A program made the translations under genes and the position numbers. A stretch of 64,000 nucleotides of DNA from positions 1-64,000 of the IMG/VR virus record IMGVR_UViG_3300021963_009388. One strand, given 5' to 3'. Position 1 is the stretch's first letter. Each line of letters begins with the position of its first letter. Shown here piece after piece: positions 31,557 through 40,997 of this stretch. This stretch comes from a virus. Under the pieces are notes generated by a model, which made no database searches, was not told the origin of the DNA, and worked only from the letters and a program-made list of their open reading frames with translations.

Positions 31557-34500
31557 TTTTAATAGTGAGTGCACCTATGGTAATTTTGTAAAGCTAATAA
31601 ACAAGGCCGGACCTCTTTTGAGCTGGCCTTTTTTATTTCCTTCTGAGCACTCTGGAGTTATACCTAAGGTAGGCCCTGATTTCTATCAGTGTGCCAAAGC
31701 TCTAGCAGGAACAGACGAAGACATAGTCATAGACTCGTATTCTGATATGCTTTACTTCAAAGCGCTCTATCAGCAGGGGTTCTCTCTGCCAGTATCCCTT
31801 AATGGGAACATAATAAATGCAAACTTTGTACCTGGGTGCGGCTGGATGGACAACTGCAGAGTTGGGCCTTTTAGAAAATACAAGTACATGATCATAGGTA
31901 AGTGCCCATCTATCTATGACATCAAATATAATAAGGTAAACTTTGGGCTTAGCGCTGATTTGCTATGGGATGCTTTAAGCGTAGAGGGCTTTAACAAGCC
32001 AGACTTCTACCTAACCTATGTAGTTAAACACCAGTTGTTAGACCCATCGAGCGGCAATATCAAATCCGTTTGGATCAATAACTGTGCTCCACTACTTAAG
32101 CTAGAGATGATGCTTACTCTTCCAGATTTTATATTGCTTACAGGCGATGAAGCCATGAAGGCAATACTTGGAAGGGACAATAAGCTTTCAACTGCTTCTG
32201 GTAAAGTATTTGACGTGGCTATACCTTTGGCTGACGGAGGCGTGCATATAGCTAAAGCTATAGCCTGTGTTAACCCTTCGTTTGTGCTGAGGTACCCTGA
32301 GCACATAGATCGCTTTAATTCTTCTATAGCTCATTTCTCAGCTGTATGCAGAGGAGATGAGTTTCTATCCACTGAGGCTGGCATTAATCACTTTTCAGTA
32401 AGGACTATTGAAAGGCTGCTATATGTTAGGGATGAGATAATGAAAGAGGCTTCTCCGGTTATAGCATTAGACCTTGAGTGGCAGGGAGCTTGGCCTGGAG
32501 AGAAGGGAGCGTACGTTCGTACTCTTCAGTTGTCTTGGAAGCCAGGTGTAGCCTGCAGCATAATAGTAAATGAAGCTGGAGGCGGGTTTTGCTTTGAAGG
32601 CGGCCCAGAAGCCCTTAAAGCTATACTGAACACCATATTCCATCCGACGGACGAAAGAACGGTAAGAGTAGTAGGCCATTACATTACTGCCGACTTACCT
32701 TGGCTTGAGTCTTTAGGAGTAAACTTACATACTCTCTTTGAAGCCCCCTGCGATGACTTAGTTTTTGACTCCGTAGAGGGCTACAAGTTTGGGTTTGAGA
32801 AGACAAAGCATGTAGGCGGCTTTGATACGTTATTGGCAGCTCACTCTGTTAACGAGACCGACATCTTTAACCTAGAAGAGCAGGCCGTAAGGTACTGCGG
32901 AGTTCCTAGATGGGAAGGCCCCATAATTGAATGGAGAAAAAGCTACTGCAAAGCCAAAGGAATAAAGGACTCCGAGCTAGGCGGCTATGGCGATTGCCCA
33001 GACGATGTCATAGTGCCTTATGGCTGCTACGACGCCGATGTGACTAGAAGGTTGTTTGACTACTTTAATGGAATAGGAGAAGAGCCCGGTAAGCTAGATA
33101 AGGATAAGTACGGCAATAACTGCAGGCTTCCTTTCTGGCTTTCAATGCGCGCTTATCCATCTTTCATAGAGATGAGGCAAAAGGGTATTCTCATAGACGA
33201 AGTCATGGTGCACAGCCTGACTGAGACCTATGACAAGCTCTATGGCAACCTTTTAGAGAAGCTAAGAGTAAGTATACGCTGGCCTGACTTCAATCCCTCT
33301 AGCGCTTTTCATAAGCGAGAGCTGCTCTTTGGTGAGAATCTGTCTGGAAGAAGAGATGCTTCTGGCAACCCTATTAGGCAAAGGCCTGCTGAAGCTTTAT
33401 CTCTTGAGCTTCTGCCCTATAAGAGTACTGGCACTGGCTCTAAAGGTAAGCTGTGGTCTTACTTGGTAGCTAAGTCAGAGGATCATCTGTACATGGCTTC
33501 TGCAGATAGAGAATCACTAACCATATTGGCCGAAGCTCATCCAGTAGTAGAAATGCTAAGGGATGTACGCGCTTTGCATTACTTAAGAACTACAGTTCTC
33601 AGGTCTCCTGACTGTGATGATGACGGCAATGAGAAGGTAGACTCTGAAGGTGACGTTGTATATGACAAAGGATTGTTGTCGTATATCCATGAAGACAAAA
33701 GAGTTAGGTCTATGTTTAGTCAGACTAAAGAAACTGGAAGGGCATCATCGTCAAAGCCGAATATGCAGAACTTGGGCAAGACCATAGAAGAGAAGTACAA
33801 GGCTATATTCATAGCTCATGGAAAAGACCTAGGGCTTAGTTACACATACCCTCTAAGGTCTGTGATAAGCGCAAAGCCTGGATGCGTTCTAGTAGAGGCT
33901 GACTATACCGGTGCAGAGCTAGCGATTATGGCATGGCAGTCAGGTGATAAGAACATGATCGACCATGTTCGTAGAGCCAACCTGCCAGAGAATCATCCTG
34001 AGTACTATGACATTCACAGCAACGTTGCTGTAAATACATTCAAGCTAAAATGTCCAGCTACTAAGAAGGGGCTTAAAGATATAGGCAAGGCTGGTATGCG
34101 CACTGCTGCTAAGGCTGTGGTGTTTGGATATGCATACGGACAAGGAGCCGACTCAACCGCTAGAAAGGCAAAGCAAGAGGGAGTAATAATTTCTGTAAAC
34201 GAGGCTCAGGAGCTTATAAACGGGCTAGTAGATATGTACCCAAGACTTCCAATGTACTTTAACGAGTGCAAGGCAAGAGTTACTGATCCAGGTTGGATGA
34301 GCAACTGTTTTGGAAGGTACCGTAGATTTGCTCCGAGTAAAGATAGGGCTGTTGTGGCAGAGTACGAAAGACAGAGTATGAACTTCCCAATTCAGTCAGC
34401 TGTAGCTGATGCAATGTCTTGCGCGCTTGACCATATTTATACCCATCGTAAAATGGTCACGACCAATTTACGATATGACATCATATTGCAGGTGCATGAT

Positions 34501-34740
34501 GCTGTCATTCTAGAGGTGCCTTATGAGTGCGTAGAGGAAGTCGTAGATAAGGTTCTGCCTATGTGCATGAGCGATAAAGTCAGTGTGTATTCTTGTGGCC
34601 TAGATGGGGCTATGAGAGTTGGAGATTGTGGTCCTTTTCACTTGGGCATAGCGACTGAAGTATTTACCAAATGGTCGATACCGCTAACCAAGGAGGACTG
34701 CAAGGTTATGGGCATACCCGAGAGGTTTGCCCAGCATTAA
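31549..34740 (+). CDS. Family A DNA polymerase with N-terminal UDG-like domain
   Basis: 1063 residues. About 110-265: YMIIGKCPS, FYLTYVVKHQ, ILLTGDEAMKAILG and NPSFVLRYPE, in the order seen in uracil-DNA-glycosylase-fold domains. From about 305: ALDLEWQGAW and VVGHYITADLPWL of a 3-prime exonuclease. Polymerase: TGRASSSKPNMQN near 740, motif A EADYTGAELAIMA near 783, motif B RTAAKAVVFGYAYG near 850 and motif C QVHDAVILEVP near 980. The catalytic aspartates are present, and the motif B position that sets ddNTP sensitivity is Phe. The main replicative polymerase. Confidence 0.9.
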   Translation: MNDFNSECTYGNFVKLINKAGPLLSWPFLFPSEHSGVIPKVGPDFYQCAKALAGTDEDIVIDSYSDMLYFKALYQQGFSLPVSLNGNIINANFVPGCGWMDNCRVGPFRKYKYMIIGKCPSIYDIKYNKVNFGLSADLLWDALSVEGFNKPDFYLTYVVKHQLLDPSSGNIKSVWINNCAPLLKLEMMLTLPDFILLTGDEAMKAILGRDNKLSTASGKVFDVAIPLADGGVHIAKAIACVNPSFVLRYPEHIDRFNSSIAHFSAVCRGDEFLSTEAGINHFSVRTIERLLYVRDEIMKEASPVIALDLEWQGAWPGEKGAYVRTLQLSWKPGVACSIIVNEAGGGFCFEGGPEALKAILNTIFHPTDERTVRVVGHYITADLPWLESLGVNLHTLFEAPCDDLVFDSVEGYKFGFEKTKHVGGFDTLLAAHSVNETDIFNLEEQAVRYCGVPRWEGPIIEWRKSYCKAKGIKDSELGGYGDCPDDVIVPYGCYDADVTRRLFDYFNGIGEEPGKLDKDKYGNNCRLPFWLSMRAYPSFIEMRQKGILIDEVMVHSLTETYDKLYGNLLEKLRVSIRWPDFNPSSAFHKRELLFGENLSGRRDASGNPIRQRPAEALSLELLPYKSTGTGSKGKLWSYLVAKSEDHLYMASADRESLTILAEAHPVVEMLRDVRALHYLRTTVLRSPDCDDDGNEKVDSEGDVVYDKGLLSYIHEDKRVRSMFSQTKETGRASSSKPNMQNLGKTIEEKYKAIFIAHGKDLGLSYTYPLRSVISAKPGCVLVEADYTGAELAIMAWQSGDKNMIDHVRRANLPENHPEYYDIHSNVAVNTFKLKCPATKKGLKDIGKAGMRTAAKAVVFGYAYGQGADSTARKAKQEGVIISVNEAQELINGLVDMYPRLPMYFNECKARVTDPGWMSNCFGRYRRFAPSKDRAVVAEYERQSMNFPIQSAVADAMSCALDHIYTHRKMVTTNLRYDIILQVHDAVILEVPYECVEEVVDKVLPMCMSDKVSVYSCGLDGAMRVGDCGPFHLGIATEVFTKWSIPLTKEDCKVMGIPERFAQH

Positions 34741-34750
34741 GAGAAACAAA

Positions 34751-34954
34751 ATGGAAAAAAATAGTGTCGAGTCTTGGCTAACCATTATAAAAGTTGCAAT
34801 CGACCCAGACTCTCCGTTTAAGGGTTTAGTCGATTTACGAGAGATTTTCAACTTACCACTTTCAACACAGCATAAAATACACGATGCCATGACTGAGGAC
34901 GAGCGGGCACAGCTTGCTTTAGTCTATGGCTCTGCAAAAGGAGAAGTAGCATGA
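34751..34954 (+). CDS. Small hypothetical protein after the polymerase
   Basis: 67 residues from the ATG at 34751; the upstream in-frame start lies inside the polymerase gene. Acidic, helical, unrecognised. Its stop overlaps the next start by 4 bases (ATGA). Confidence 0.6.
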   Translation: MEKNSVESWLTIIKVAIDPDSPFKGLVDLREIFNLPLSTQHKIHDAMTEDERAQLALVYGSAKGEVA

Positions 34955-35391
34955 ACAGAGGAATATCAGCACTACAAGTTGTAGAAGAATTAGCAGCCAG
35001 CAGATTAGAAGAGATGAAGACTGCGGCCTATAATAGAGCTCGAAATAAAATTAGAAAAGAACAGCGTAATAGATCTAAATGGGATAGCTTAACCAAAATA
35101 GTTTCTGAAATTAGTAGAAAATATCCCATATGCGTAGAGAATGTACAGTTTCCAGAGTCATCAAACCCTTACTTTTCATTCTTATTAAACGACCGCTCTA
35201 CGTATGGTCGTTATGATAGGTTTCATATTCATTTTGTTACTGAAGAAAGCGGAAGAGTAAGCCTTAGATATAGTGATTCTACTGAATATAGTAGATCCCG
35301 TACGCACCCTCTAGCAGATGCTAATACAGTAGATGAGTTAATACCTGCTTTGATAAGTAAACTAGCTGACGTGGTAATTAGCAGGCGGTAA
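34951..35391 (+). CDS. Tandem paralogue 1
   Basis: 146 residues. First of three adjacent related proteins with an N-terminal helix (LVEELAASRLEE-type), a basic linker, a KYP...V.NV core and a C-terminal VDELIPALIS.L.D block. The fold looks alpha/beta; no catalytic motif. Probably arose by local duplication. Confidence 0.65.
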   Translation: MNRGISALQVVEELAASRLEEMKTAAYNRARNKIRKEQRNRSKWDSLTKIVSEISRKYPICVENVQFPESSNPYFSFLLNDRSTYGRYDRFHIHFVTEESGRVSLRYSDSTEYSRSRTHPLADANTVDELIPALISKLADVVISRR

Positions 35392-35426
35392 CTAAACAAT
35401 TAAAATTTAAACAAAAAGGGATTAAA

Positions 35427-35864
35427 ATGAAAACAGCAACAGATCTTATAAAAGAGTTAGGTGTTAGCAGATTAGAACAGATTAAGATTGAAAAATTTAA
35501 TGACGAACAACACGAAATAAGAGACGTTGAATGGCGAAAATCTTTTTGGGCCAGCCTTATTAATATAGTTTCTGAAGTTAGTGATAAGTATCCTGAAAAT
35601 GTATGTAAAGTTCAGATTCTTTATGGAAGAGAGCCATACTTTTTATTTAAGTATCAAGAAAAGGATGCGAGTTGCAAATACGATGGCACCATGTATTTTA
35701 ATAAACAAGATGGAATGGTAAGTCTTCAGTATAGGAAAGATAAGTACGATACTAATAGATGGACAGCCGCAGAGGCTAGAGCTGTGGACCAATTAATACC
35801 TGCTTTAATAAGCGTATTAACTGACATAGTTCATGGATTACCGATTAATAGATGTAAAATTTAA
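35427..35864 (+). CDS. Tandem paralogue 2
   Basis: 145 residues beginning MKTATDLIKELGVSRLE, sharing its opening with paralogue 3 and its VDQLIPALIS.LTD end with paralogue 1. Start preceded by AAAGGG. Function unknown. Confidence 0.65.
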   Translation: MKTATDLIKELGVSRLEQIKIEKFNDEQHEIRDVEWRKSFWASLINIVSEVSDKYPENVCKVQILYGREPYFLFKYQEKDASCKYDGTMYFNKQDGMVSLQYRKDKYDTNRWTAAEARAVDQLIPALISVLTDIVHGLPINRCKI

Positions 35865-35909
35865 TCAAGATAGTAAAGTGTGCACAAAACAACTTCAAAA
35901 GGAATTAAA

Positions 35910-36404
35910 ATGAAAACAGCAACAGACCTTATAAAAGAGTTAGCAGAGTCAAGGAATAAAGAAGAAAAAGATAAAGCAGAAAAGGAAGCAGAAGAAAATC
36001 GTATACGTCGAATTGCTTTTGATGCGAAACTGTTAAAGCCGTTTTGGCCGTTAATAAATATTATTAACGAGGCTGCAATTCAGTTTAAAGATGTAGTAGA
36101 GCATGTCTCAGTGTATGACGACTACAGACATAACGCTGGTGGTTGGGCTCATTATGTTACATTTAGTTTATTAAATACTAATGAATATGGTCGAAGAGAA
36201 GGAAATGACTTTCTTTTTTTAAGCTTAGACCACGGTATGTTTTCAGTTAAAAAATTTGGAGGGTACGATATGCGCTACGGCACTGGCTCTTATGATGCTC
36301 ACAAAACTATGTTTAGTGCAAAATCGGCAGATGAGCTTATACCTGGTTTAATAAGCCTAATAGCAGATAGAGTTAGAGCCTTTGAGAAAGGTAAAAGTAA
36401 ATAA
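35910..36404 (+). CDS. Tandem paralogue 3
   Basis: 164 residues from the ATG at 35910 after AAAAGG; the start at 35880 is unlikely because the MKTATDLIKELA opening aligns with paralogue 2. It has an extra K/E-rich stretch (about 14-30) and the shared DELIPGLISLIAD end. Confidence 0.65.
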   Translation: MKTATDLIKELAESRNKEEKDKAEKEAEENRIRRIAFDAKLLKPFWPLINIINEAAIQFKDVVEHVSVYDDYRHNAGGWAHYVTFSLLNTNEYGRREGNDFLFLSLDHGMFSVKKFGGYDMRYGTGSYDAHKTMFSAKSADELIPGLISLIADRVRAFEKGKSK

Positions 36405-36423
36405 ATTTATAGGTGTAAAATAA

Positions 36424-36891
36424 ATGAATATTTTTGTGCTTTCTGAAGACGTTAAGGAAGCAGCTGAGTGGCATGTAGATAGGCATGTAGTAAAGATGCC
36501 ATTGGAGACAGCGCAAATGCTATGCACAGCGCTGTCTTTAAATGGCAACAGTAATGTGGAGTATAAGCCGGCTTTCTTTAAGCACCCTTGCACCATATGG
36601 GCAGCAGCTACCAGAGATAACTTTGAGTGGCTATGCAGGCTAGGCGTAGAGCTTTGCTCCGAATACACTTATAGGTATGAAAGAGAGCATGCTTCAGAAA
36701 AGGTCATTCGCAGCTGCTATGAGAAATATACCAGTGTACCAGCAGGTGCACTAACAAGCTTTGCTCAGGCCATGCCGCTTGAGTATAAGAGTGAGTGCGC
36801 TATTGCGGCGTACAGACTGTATTATGTTAAAGGCAAGAGCCATTTGGCTTCTTGGAAAAAGCGTAGTAAACCTTTATGGTTTAAGGAGTAA
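36424..36891 (+). CDS. Conserved phage protein, HxDxHVVKM type
   Basis: 155 residues: MNIFVLSEDVKEAAEWHVDRHVVKMPLE at the N-terminus, KHPCTIWAAATRDNFEWL in the middle and a C-terminal SWKKRSKPLWF. I recall this histidine-rich opening from uncharacterised phage proteins; the role is not known to me. The conserved His/Asp/Cys residues suggest an enzyme or metal site. Confidence 0.65.
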   Translation: MNIFVLSEDVKEAAEWHVDRHVVKMPLETAQMLCTALSLNGNSNVEYKPAFFKHPCTIWAAATRDNFEWLCRLGVELCSEYTYRYEREHASEKVIRSCYEKYTSVPAGALTSFAQAMPLEYKSECAIAAYRLYYVKGKSHLASWKKRSKPLWFKE

Positions 36892-36894
36892 CGC

Positions 36895-37164
36895 ATGGAT
36901 GATTTTTACAAAGAAGAGGTTGTAGCGAAAGCAGCTACAAGCTCTCTGAAGGTTTTAGATATGATAATGCAGGCTGTTAGGGACGCCAAAAGCCCTTTGT
37001 TTTGCCCGGATTACCAGAGTTTTCTTAGGCTTGTTAACGATCCCAAACATGCTGATATCAAGGAGATCCTTGAAAGAACAAAGGCGGAAATAATAAAAAG
37101 CGAAGTCGATAGATTAGAGTTGAGACAAGAAATAATGAAACAGCGGAATCACCTTAATCTTTAA
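36895..37164 (+). CDS. Small helical hypothetical protein
   Basis: 89 residues, almost entirely helical with a charged C-terminal coil. Starts 3 bases after the previous stop. Unrecognised. Confidence 0.6.
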   Translation: MDDFYKEEVVAKAATSSLKVLDMIMQAVRDAKSPLFCPDYQSFLRLVNDPKHADIKEILERTKAEIIKSEVDRLELRQEIMKQRNHLNL

Positions 37165-37175
37165 AGGGAGTTAAA

Positions 37176-37745
37176 ATGAGTGAACCAAAGTATGTTGTAA
37201 TAGAGTACTACGAATCAGATCACGGCGGAAAACCTGGAGATGAGCATAACTCTCTAGCTTTGCATAGAGTAGAGGATGGAGAAGTACAGGCATCTGATGA
37301 TGGTGCTCCTGTCACTAGAGAGGAAGCTCTGGAAATGCTGGCTGCCTTTGATAGACCTATTCACTCGTCTGTGGATGTAGCTGAAGAGGAAGAGCTTAGA
37401 AACATAACTGAGTACGATGGAGACTCTTCTCCTGATCTTGAATTTCTTAAAGCTAAAGCAGACGCTGAATCAAAAATAAAAATGATGCCAATTACTAACG
37501 TATTAAGCCTAATACCATTAGTAAAGTACGTAGAGTTAGAGTCTAAAATTTTAAATGGTCCTACCTGGAGTATACTAGTTGTAAGTGTTAAAATCGATGG
37601 CACAAAACATAGGGATGAGCTTTTAAAGATGGGTCTTACTAATATATCCAAACCTAAGCTATGGGTTGAATGCAACATTTATAAAACTTCCGGTTCTGAA
37701 GGATTAGCTTTTGTAGGCAGCTGCCTTATAAATAAGGACATGTAA
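37176..37745 (+). CDS. Hypothetical protein
   Basis: 189 residues with AAAGGGAG upstream. Acidic first half, beta-rich second half. It ends 2 bases before the kinase-like gene. No motif recognised. Confidence 0.6.
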   Translation: MSEPKYVVIEYYESDHGGKPGDEHNSLALHRVEDGEVQASDDGAPVTREEALEMLAAFDRPIHSSVDVAEEEELRNITEYDGDSSPDLEFLKAKADAESKIKMMPITNVLSLIPLVKYVELESKILNGPTWSILVVSVKIDGTKHRDELLKMGLTNISKPKLWVECNIYKTSGSEGLAFVGSCLINKDM

Positions 37746-37747
37746 AT

Positions 37748-38230
37748 ATGATAGCATTCTGTGGCCATAGCCGTTCTGGTAAAGACGCAGCAGCGTTTAT
37801 GTTCTCCCAGATAACTGGCCTTAAATATGCAGGTAGCTTGTCTTGGTTACATAAGGACATAGTTGCGGAAAAGCTGGGTGTTCCTGACCAAACCGCTTGG
37901 GAGAACAGGCACATAAACAGAATGGAATGGCGTAGGATTCTCGACGAGTATAAGGCTGGAGATGAGTCAAGATTGATAAGGAGGTCGCTCCAGTATGGTC
38001 AAATTATTGTTGGAATAAGAAATTTTTCTGAGTTGCAAGCTGCTCTCTCAGAAGGACTTATAAAAATTGCGATTTGGGTTCACAGACCTGGTATTGAAAT
38101 TGACCCAACCGTAACATATACTTCCTCTGACTGCACTCATGTGCTTAGTAATACTGGAGACTTAAGTTATCTTAACCACCAGTTAACGCTATTGGCTGAG
38201 AGCGTCTGTTCAAATGGTTCAAAAAGTTAA
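37748..38230 (+). CDS. P-loop kinase, deoxynucleoside monophosphate kinase-like
   Basis: 160 residues. Walker A MIAFCGHSRSGKDAAA at the extreme N-terminus, then a helical lid-like region and IAIWVHRP near residue 115. The size and GxxxxGKD motif fit phage dNMP kinases that feed dNTP synthesis. It ends the replication cluster; the 147 bases after it hold a terminator and no gene. Confidence 0.65.
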   Translation: MIAFCGHSRSGKDAAAFMFSQITGLKYAGSLSWLHKDIVAEKLGVPDQTAWENRHINRMEWRRILDEYKAGDESRLIRRSLQYGQIIVGIRNFSELQAALSEGLIKIAIWVHRPGIEIDPTVTYTSSDCTHVLSNTGDLSYLNHQLTLLAESVCSNGSKS

Positions 38231-38330
38231 ATGGTTCAAAATGAATTGAGGTCTTTGTGTTCAATTTTTACTTATGGTCTTTGTTAACACATTTCTCGGT
38301 TTACCCTGAATACCATTAAACTTATTTCTT

Positions 38331-38360
38331 GAACTGGCATTGTGTCAGTTCTATTTTTTT
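38331..38360 (+). terminator. Terminator candidate
   Basis: GAACTG/CAGTTC stem with a 9-nt loop and TATTTTTTT. The short stem makes it moderate. Confidence 0.5.
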
Positions 38361-38377
38361 ATTTGGAGGTAAGTTTT

Positions 38378-39697
38378 ATGTCTAGTTTTGGAATTAGTGC
38401 TCCTAACTTTGAGTCGAGCGGCTCTGACTTTAATAGAGGCGACCATGTGCTAAAGCCTGGCGCAGGTATTGTTATGCGCCCATCTTGGACGAAATCCGAC
38501 CCGACTGTTATTCGCCCATTTCCCTGCGTAGAGGGTGATAGCTTTCAGCCTACTCGCTATTCGGAACACGCGTATAGTAAGTGGTTTTCAGAGTGCACTA
38601 TGGTTAGTAGCTTCGGCAATCCGCAGAAGAGCTGGATAGCGTATGACCCTGAAGACAAGTCTTATGAGATTAGAAGCAATCCGGCTTTTATGGTATATGA
38701 CCTAGCTTCACAGGTATCTACTGGAAAGGTACGAGGTCCACAAGAGTGGGCTCTGACTATTAAAGGTGGCATGGGTAAATCGGCAGCTGTGTCTAGGCCT
38801 GATAGAGCGGTTATCATTCGTTGCGCGATTTACGAATACAAGGGTATTCCTAAACCTGTAGCTGACGGATTGGCACCGTTTCATCAAACGGTGTTTATGG
38901 TGCTCAAAAAGTCTGCAGCTCAGGCTTTGTTCAGAGAGTTAGGCATGCCAAGCTCTACTACGTCTGGACCAGACATCAACGAGAAGTACGCTACCGGTGA
39001 CGTGGTATCACTTAGTGATGGAGCGTACTTTGTGTTCTACGAAATAGGAATGACTCCTAGAGGATACACTCCTCCTACCTCTTCTGCTGTAGGGTACTCT
39101 AACGGAAAGAACAAGCCTATTGGGTATGATTGCCTCGTAAGCAAGACATACAGAAATATGCCTGCGGCTTTCTCCGAGAGTGAAATAGCGGAAGTAGCAA
39201 AAAGAGTAGCTCAGCCTATTAGGTCACAGCTTAACTTTGCTACAGACGAGGAACAGGTTCGGTATGTAGTGGACAGCCTTAGGGACTGCCCAGCTCATGC
39301 TGGTTTGGTTGTTCATGCGCTTAGAGATAGGTACGAGCGATTCTTACCAGCTGACTTTGTTAGCTACGGTAACGAGTTCCTTAGGCAAGTAGGTCTTATG
39401 GCATCTTCTGTGGCTAACCCAGGTTATGCTCAGCCAACGCTTCCTACCTACCCTATGCCTACGCAGCCTTATCAAGCTCAGCCTGTTTATGTGCCAGCTG
39501 CTGCTCCAGTATATGCTCCAGTCCCTGCTCCGGTTCCTGCGCCAGTTCCTGCTGCCTATAGGCCAGCAGCTCATGTGCCGGACACTAGAGCGGTTATTGA
39601 AGAGATTACTAACGCTCCAGATTTGGCTGAAAGCAAAGAGGCAATCGTTGCCAAGCTTAGAGAGTTTAGGTCTAAGAACGGGCTGGAATCAAAGTAG
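38378..39697 (+). CDS. Candidate single-strand-binding protein with Pro/Ala linker
   Basis: 439 residues from the ATG at 38378 after TTTGGAGG. A large beta-rich N-terminal region (to about 255), a helical segment, then repeated PAPVPAPVPAP-type linker (about 365-400) and a short C-terminal helix. A globular domain, Pro-rich linker and C-terminal tip, placed directly before the RecA-like gene, are what an SSB-type protein would show. No OB-fold motif is provable by eye, so this is inference. Confidence 0.45.
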   Translation: MSSFGISAPNFESSGSDFNRGDHVLKPGAGIVMRPSWTKSDPTVIRPFPCVEGDSFQPTRYSEHAYSKWFSECTMVSSFGNPQKSWIAYDPEDKSYEIRSNPAFMVYDLASQVSTGKVRGPQEWALTIKGGMGKSAAVSRPDRAVIIRCAIYEYKGIPKPVADGLAPFHQTVFMVLKKSAAQALFRELGMPSSTTSGPDINEKYATGDVVSLSDGAYFVFYEIGMTPRGYTPPTSSAVGYSNGKNKPIGYDCLVSKTYRNMPAAFSESEIAEVAKRVAQPIRSQLNFATDEEQVRYVVDSLRDCPAHAGLVVHALRDRYERFLPADFVSYGNEFLRQVGLMASSVANPGYAQPTLPTYPMPTQPYQAQPVYVPAAAPVYAPVPAPVPAPVPAAYRPAAHVPDTRAVIEEITNAPDLAESKEAIVAKLREFRSKNGLESK

Positions 39698-39706
39698 TTG
39701 ATAGTG

Positions 39707-39742
39707 TAGCGCTACTGGCAAATGTTAGTAGCGCTATTTAAT
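39707..39742 (+). terminator. Hairpin terminator candidate
   Basis: A perfect 10-bp stem TAGCGCTACT/AGTAGCGCTA with a 10-nt loop followed by TTTAAT. Separates the 38378 gene from the RecA-like gene. Confidence 0.65.
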
Positions 39743-39776
39743 ATACACATATAGTTAGAATAAGGCGCATCATACT

Positions 39777-40988
39777 ATGGCTAAGAAAAAGTGGGACTCA
39801 GACGTAAAGATATCTCCATCTGACTTTTTTTCATCTCAGTTATCTTCCTCTCAAGCGGAGCTTGGCAGGAACGATACTTTCGTAGGCAAGGAATCGCAAC
39901 GTGTGATTATAGGTATACCATTAAAGGCATTTAGCCTTAGGTACCTATTTCAAAACGATTGCTTTCCTTTAAGCCGTATGACTGAGTTGTATGGAGTCAG
40001 TGAATCCTGTAAGTCAGCTATGCTTTACGAAATGTTTCGTTGGCATGTTGACGCAGGTGGAGGCTATGTGCTTAATCTAGCTGAGCCTAGAGACAGCCCC
40101 GATCTTCGGGCAAGCATAATAGGCCACGCGTCTGATACCACTTTTCCTACAGTCACATGTAACAGTATAGAGGACTGGCAGCAGAACATAACTGAGTGGC
40201 TTAAGAAAAGCCGAGATATGTTCTCTGAGTCTGGGTCTTGTCCTTTTCCAGCTGCCATAGGCGTAGACTCCTTAACAGGAGTAACCACCAGAGGCGACAT
40301 TGATGATATATGGTCTAAGGGCTTTGCTTCTATAGGCTTTGCCAAAGCAGCCAACATCATCAACACTTATTGTAAGTTTGTCTTCAGTGAGCTAAGGGTA
40401 TGGCCCTACAGCTTCATCGGGGTCAATCATATGAAGATAAGTAAAAATCCTCAGGGCTTCATAGAGCGCAAGATACCTGGCGGCCAGGCCTTGGACTACT
40501 ATGCCACCTTTAAGCTGCGTATGCATCGCCGTAATGATATTGACCGCCTTGATGAGGCAGGCCGACTTATCGAGTTCACAATGGATAAAAACAGTCTAGG
40601 CACTGCCCCTGAGCGCAGGTCGATTGATGTCCCTATGAAGTGGATATTCAATGAGAACGGCGAGCAGCACACTTGGTGGGATTGGCATGAAGCCAGTATT
40701 GCCTTGATAAACGAAATGACCAGTACTCGTAAGAACAGAGTCTTAGAGGTTACTGGACTTCGTAATATCAACAAGGCGCAGCGCACTGCTGACTGCGGTG
40801 AGCTAGGCATGATTAAAGCCACGTGGACAGAGATAGGCGCAGCTATCGAAGAGAACGAGGTAATCAAAGCCGAGCTTGATGCTATTCACGGTATAAGGAA
40901 ACGTCGTCCTTTCAGGGCTGGTGTTCCTTACTCAGTGCAGATGAAGGAAGCATGCGAAGCTGGTGAGTTGGAAGATGAAAAACTATAA
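39777..40988 (+). CDS. RecA/UvsX-like recombinase
   Basis: 403 residues. A single RecA core: a Walker A-like LYGVSESCKSAML near 69-81 (GxxxxxKS, with Cys before the Lys), Walker B AAIGVDSLTG near 160, and GVNHMKISKNPQG then KIPGGQALDYYATFKLRM as L2-like elements. Expected to carry out strand exchange with the SbcCD-like pair and the UvsW-like helicase. Confidence 0.8.
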   Translation: MAKKKWDSDVKISPSDFFSSQLSSSQAELGRNDTFVGKESQRVIIGIPLKAFSLRYLFQNDCFPLSRMTELYGVSESCKSAMLYEMFRWHVDAGGGYVLNLAEPRDSPDLRASIIGHASDTTFPTVTCNSIEDWQQNITEWLKKSRDMFSESGSCPFPAAIGVDSLTGVTTRGDIDDIWSKGFASIGFAKAANIINTYCKFVFSELRVWPYSFIGVNHMKISKNPQGFIERKIPGGQALDYYATFKLRMHRRNDIDRLDEAGRLIEFTMDKNSLGTAPERRSIDVPMKWIFNENGEQHTWWDWHEASIALINEMTSTRKNRVLEVTGLRNINKAQRTADCGELGMIKATWTEIGAAIEENEVIKAELDAIHGIRKRRPFRAGVPYSVQMKEACEAGELEDEKL

Positions 40989-40997
40989 GGAGTGAGT

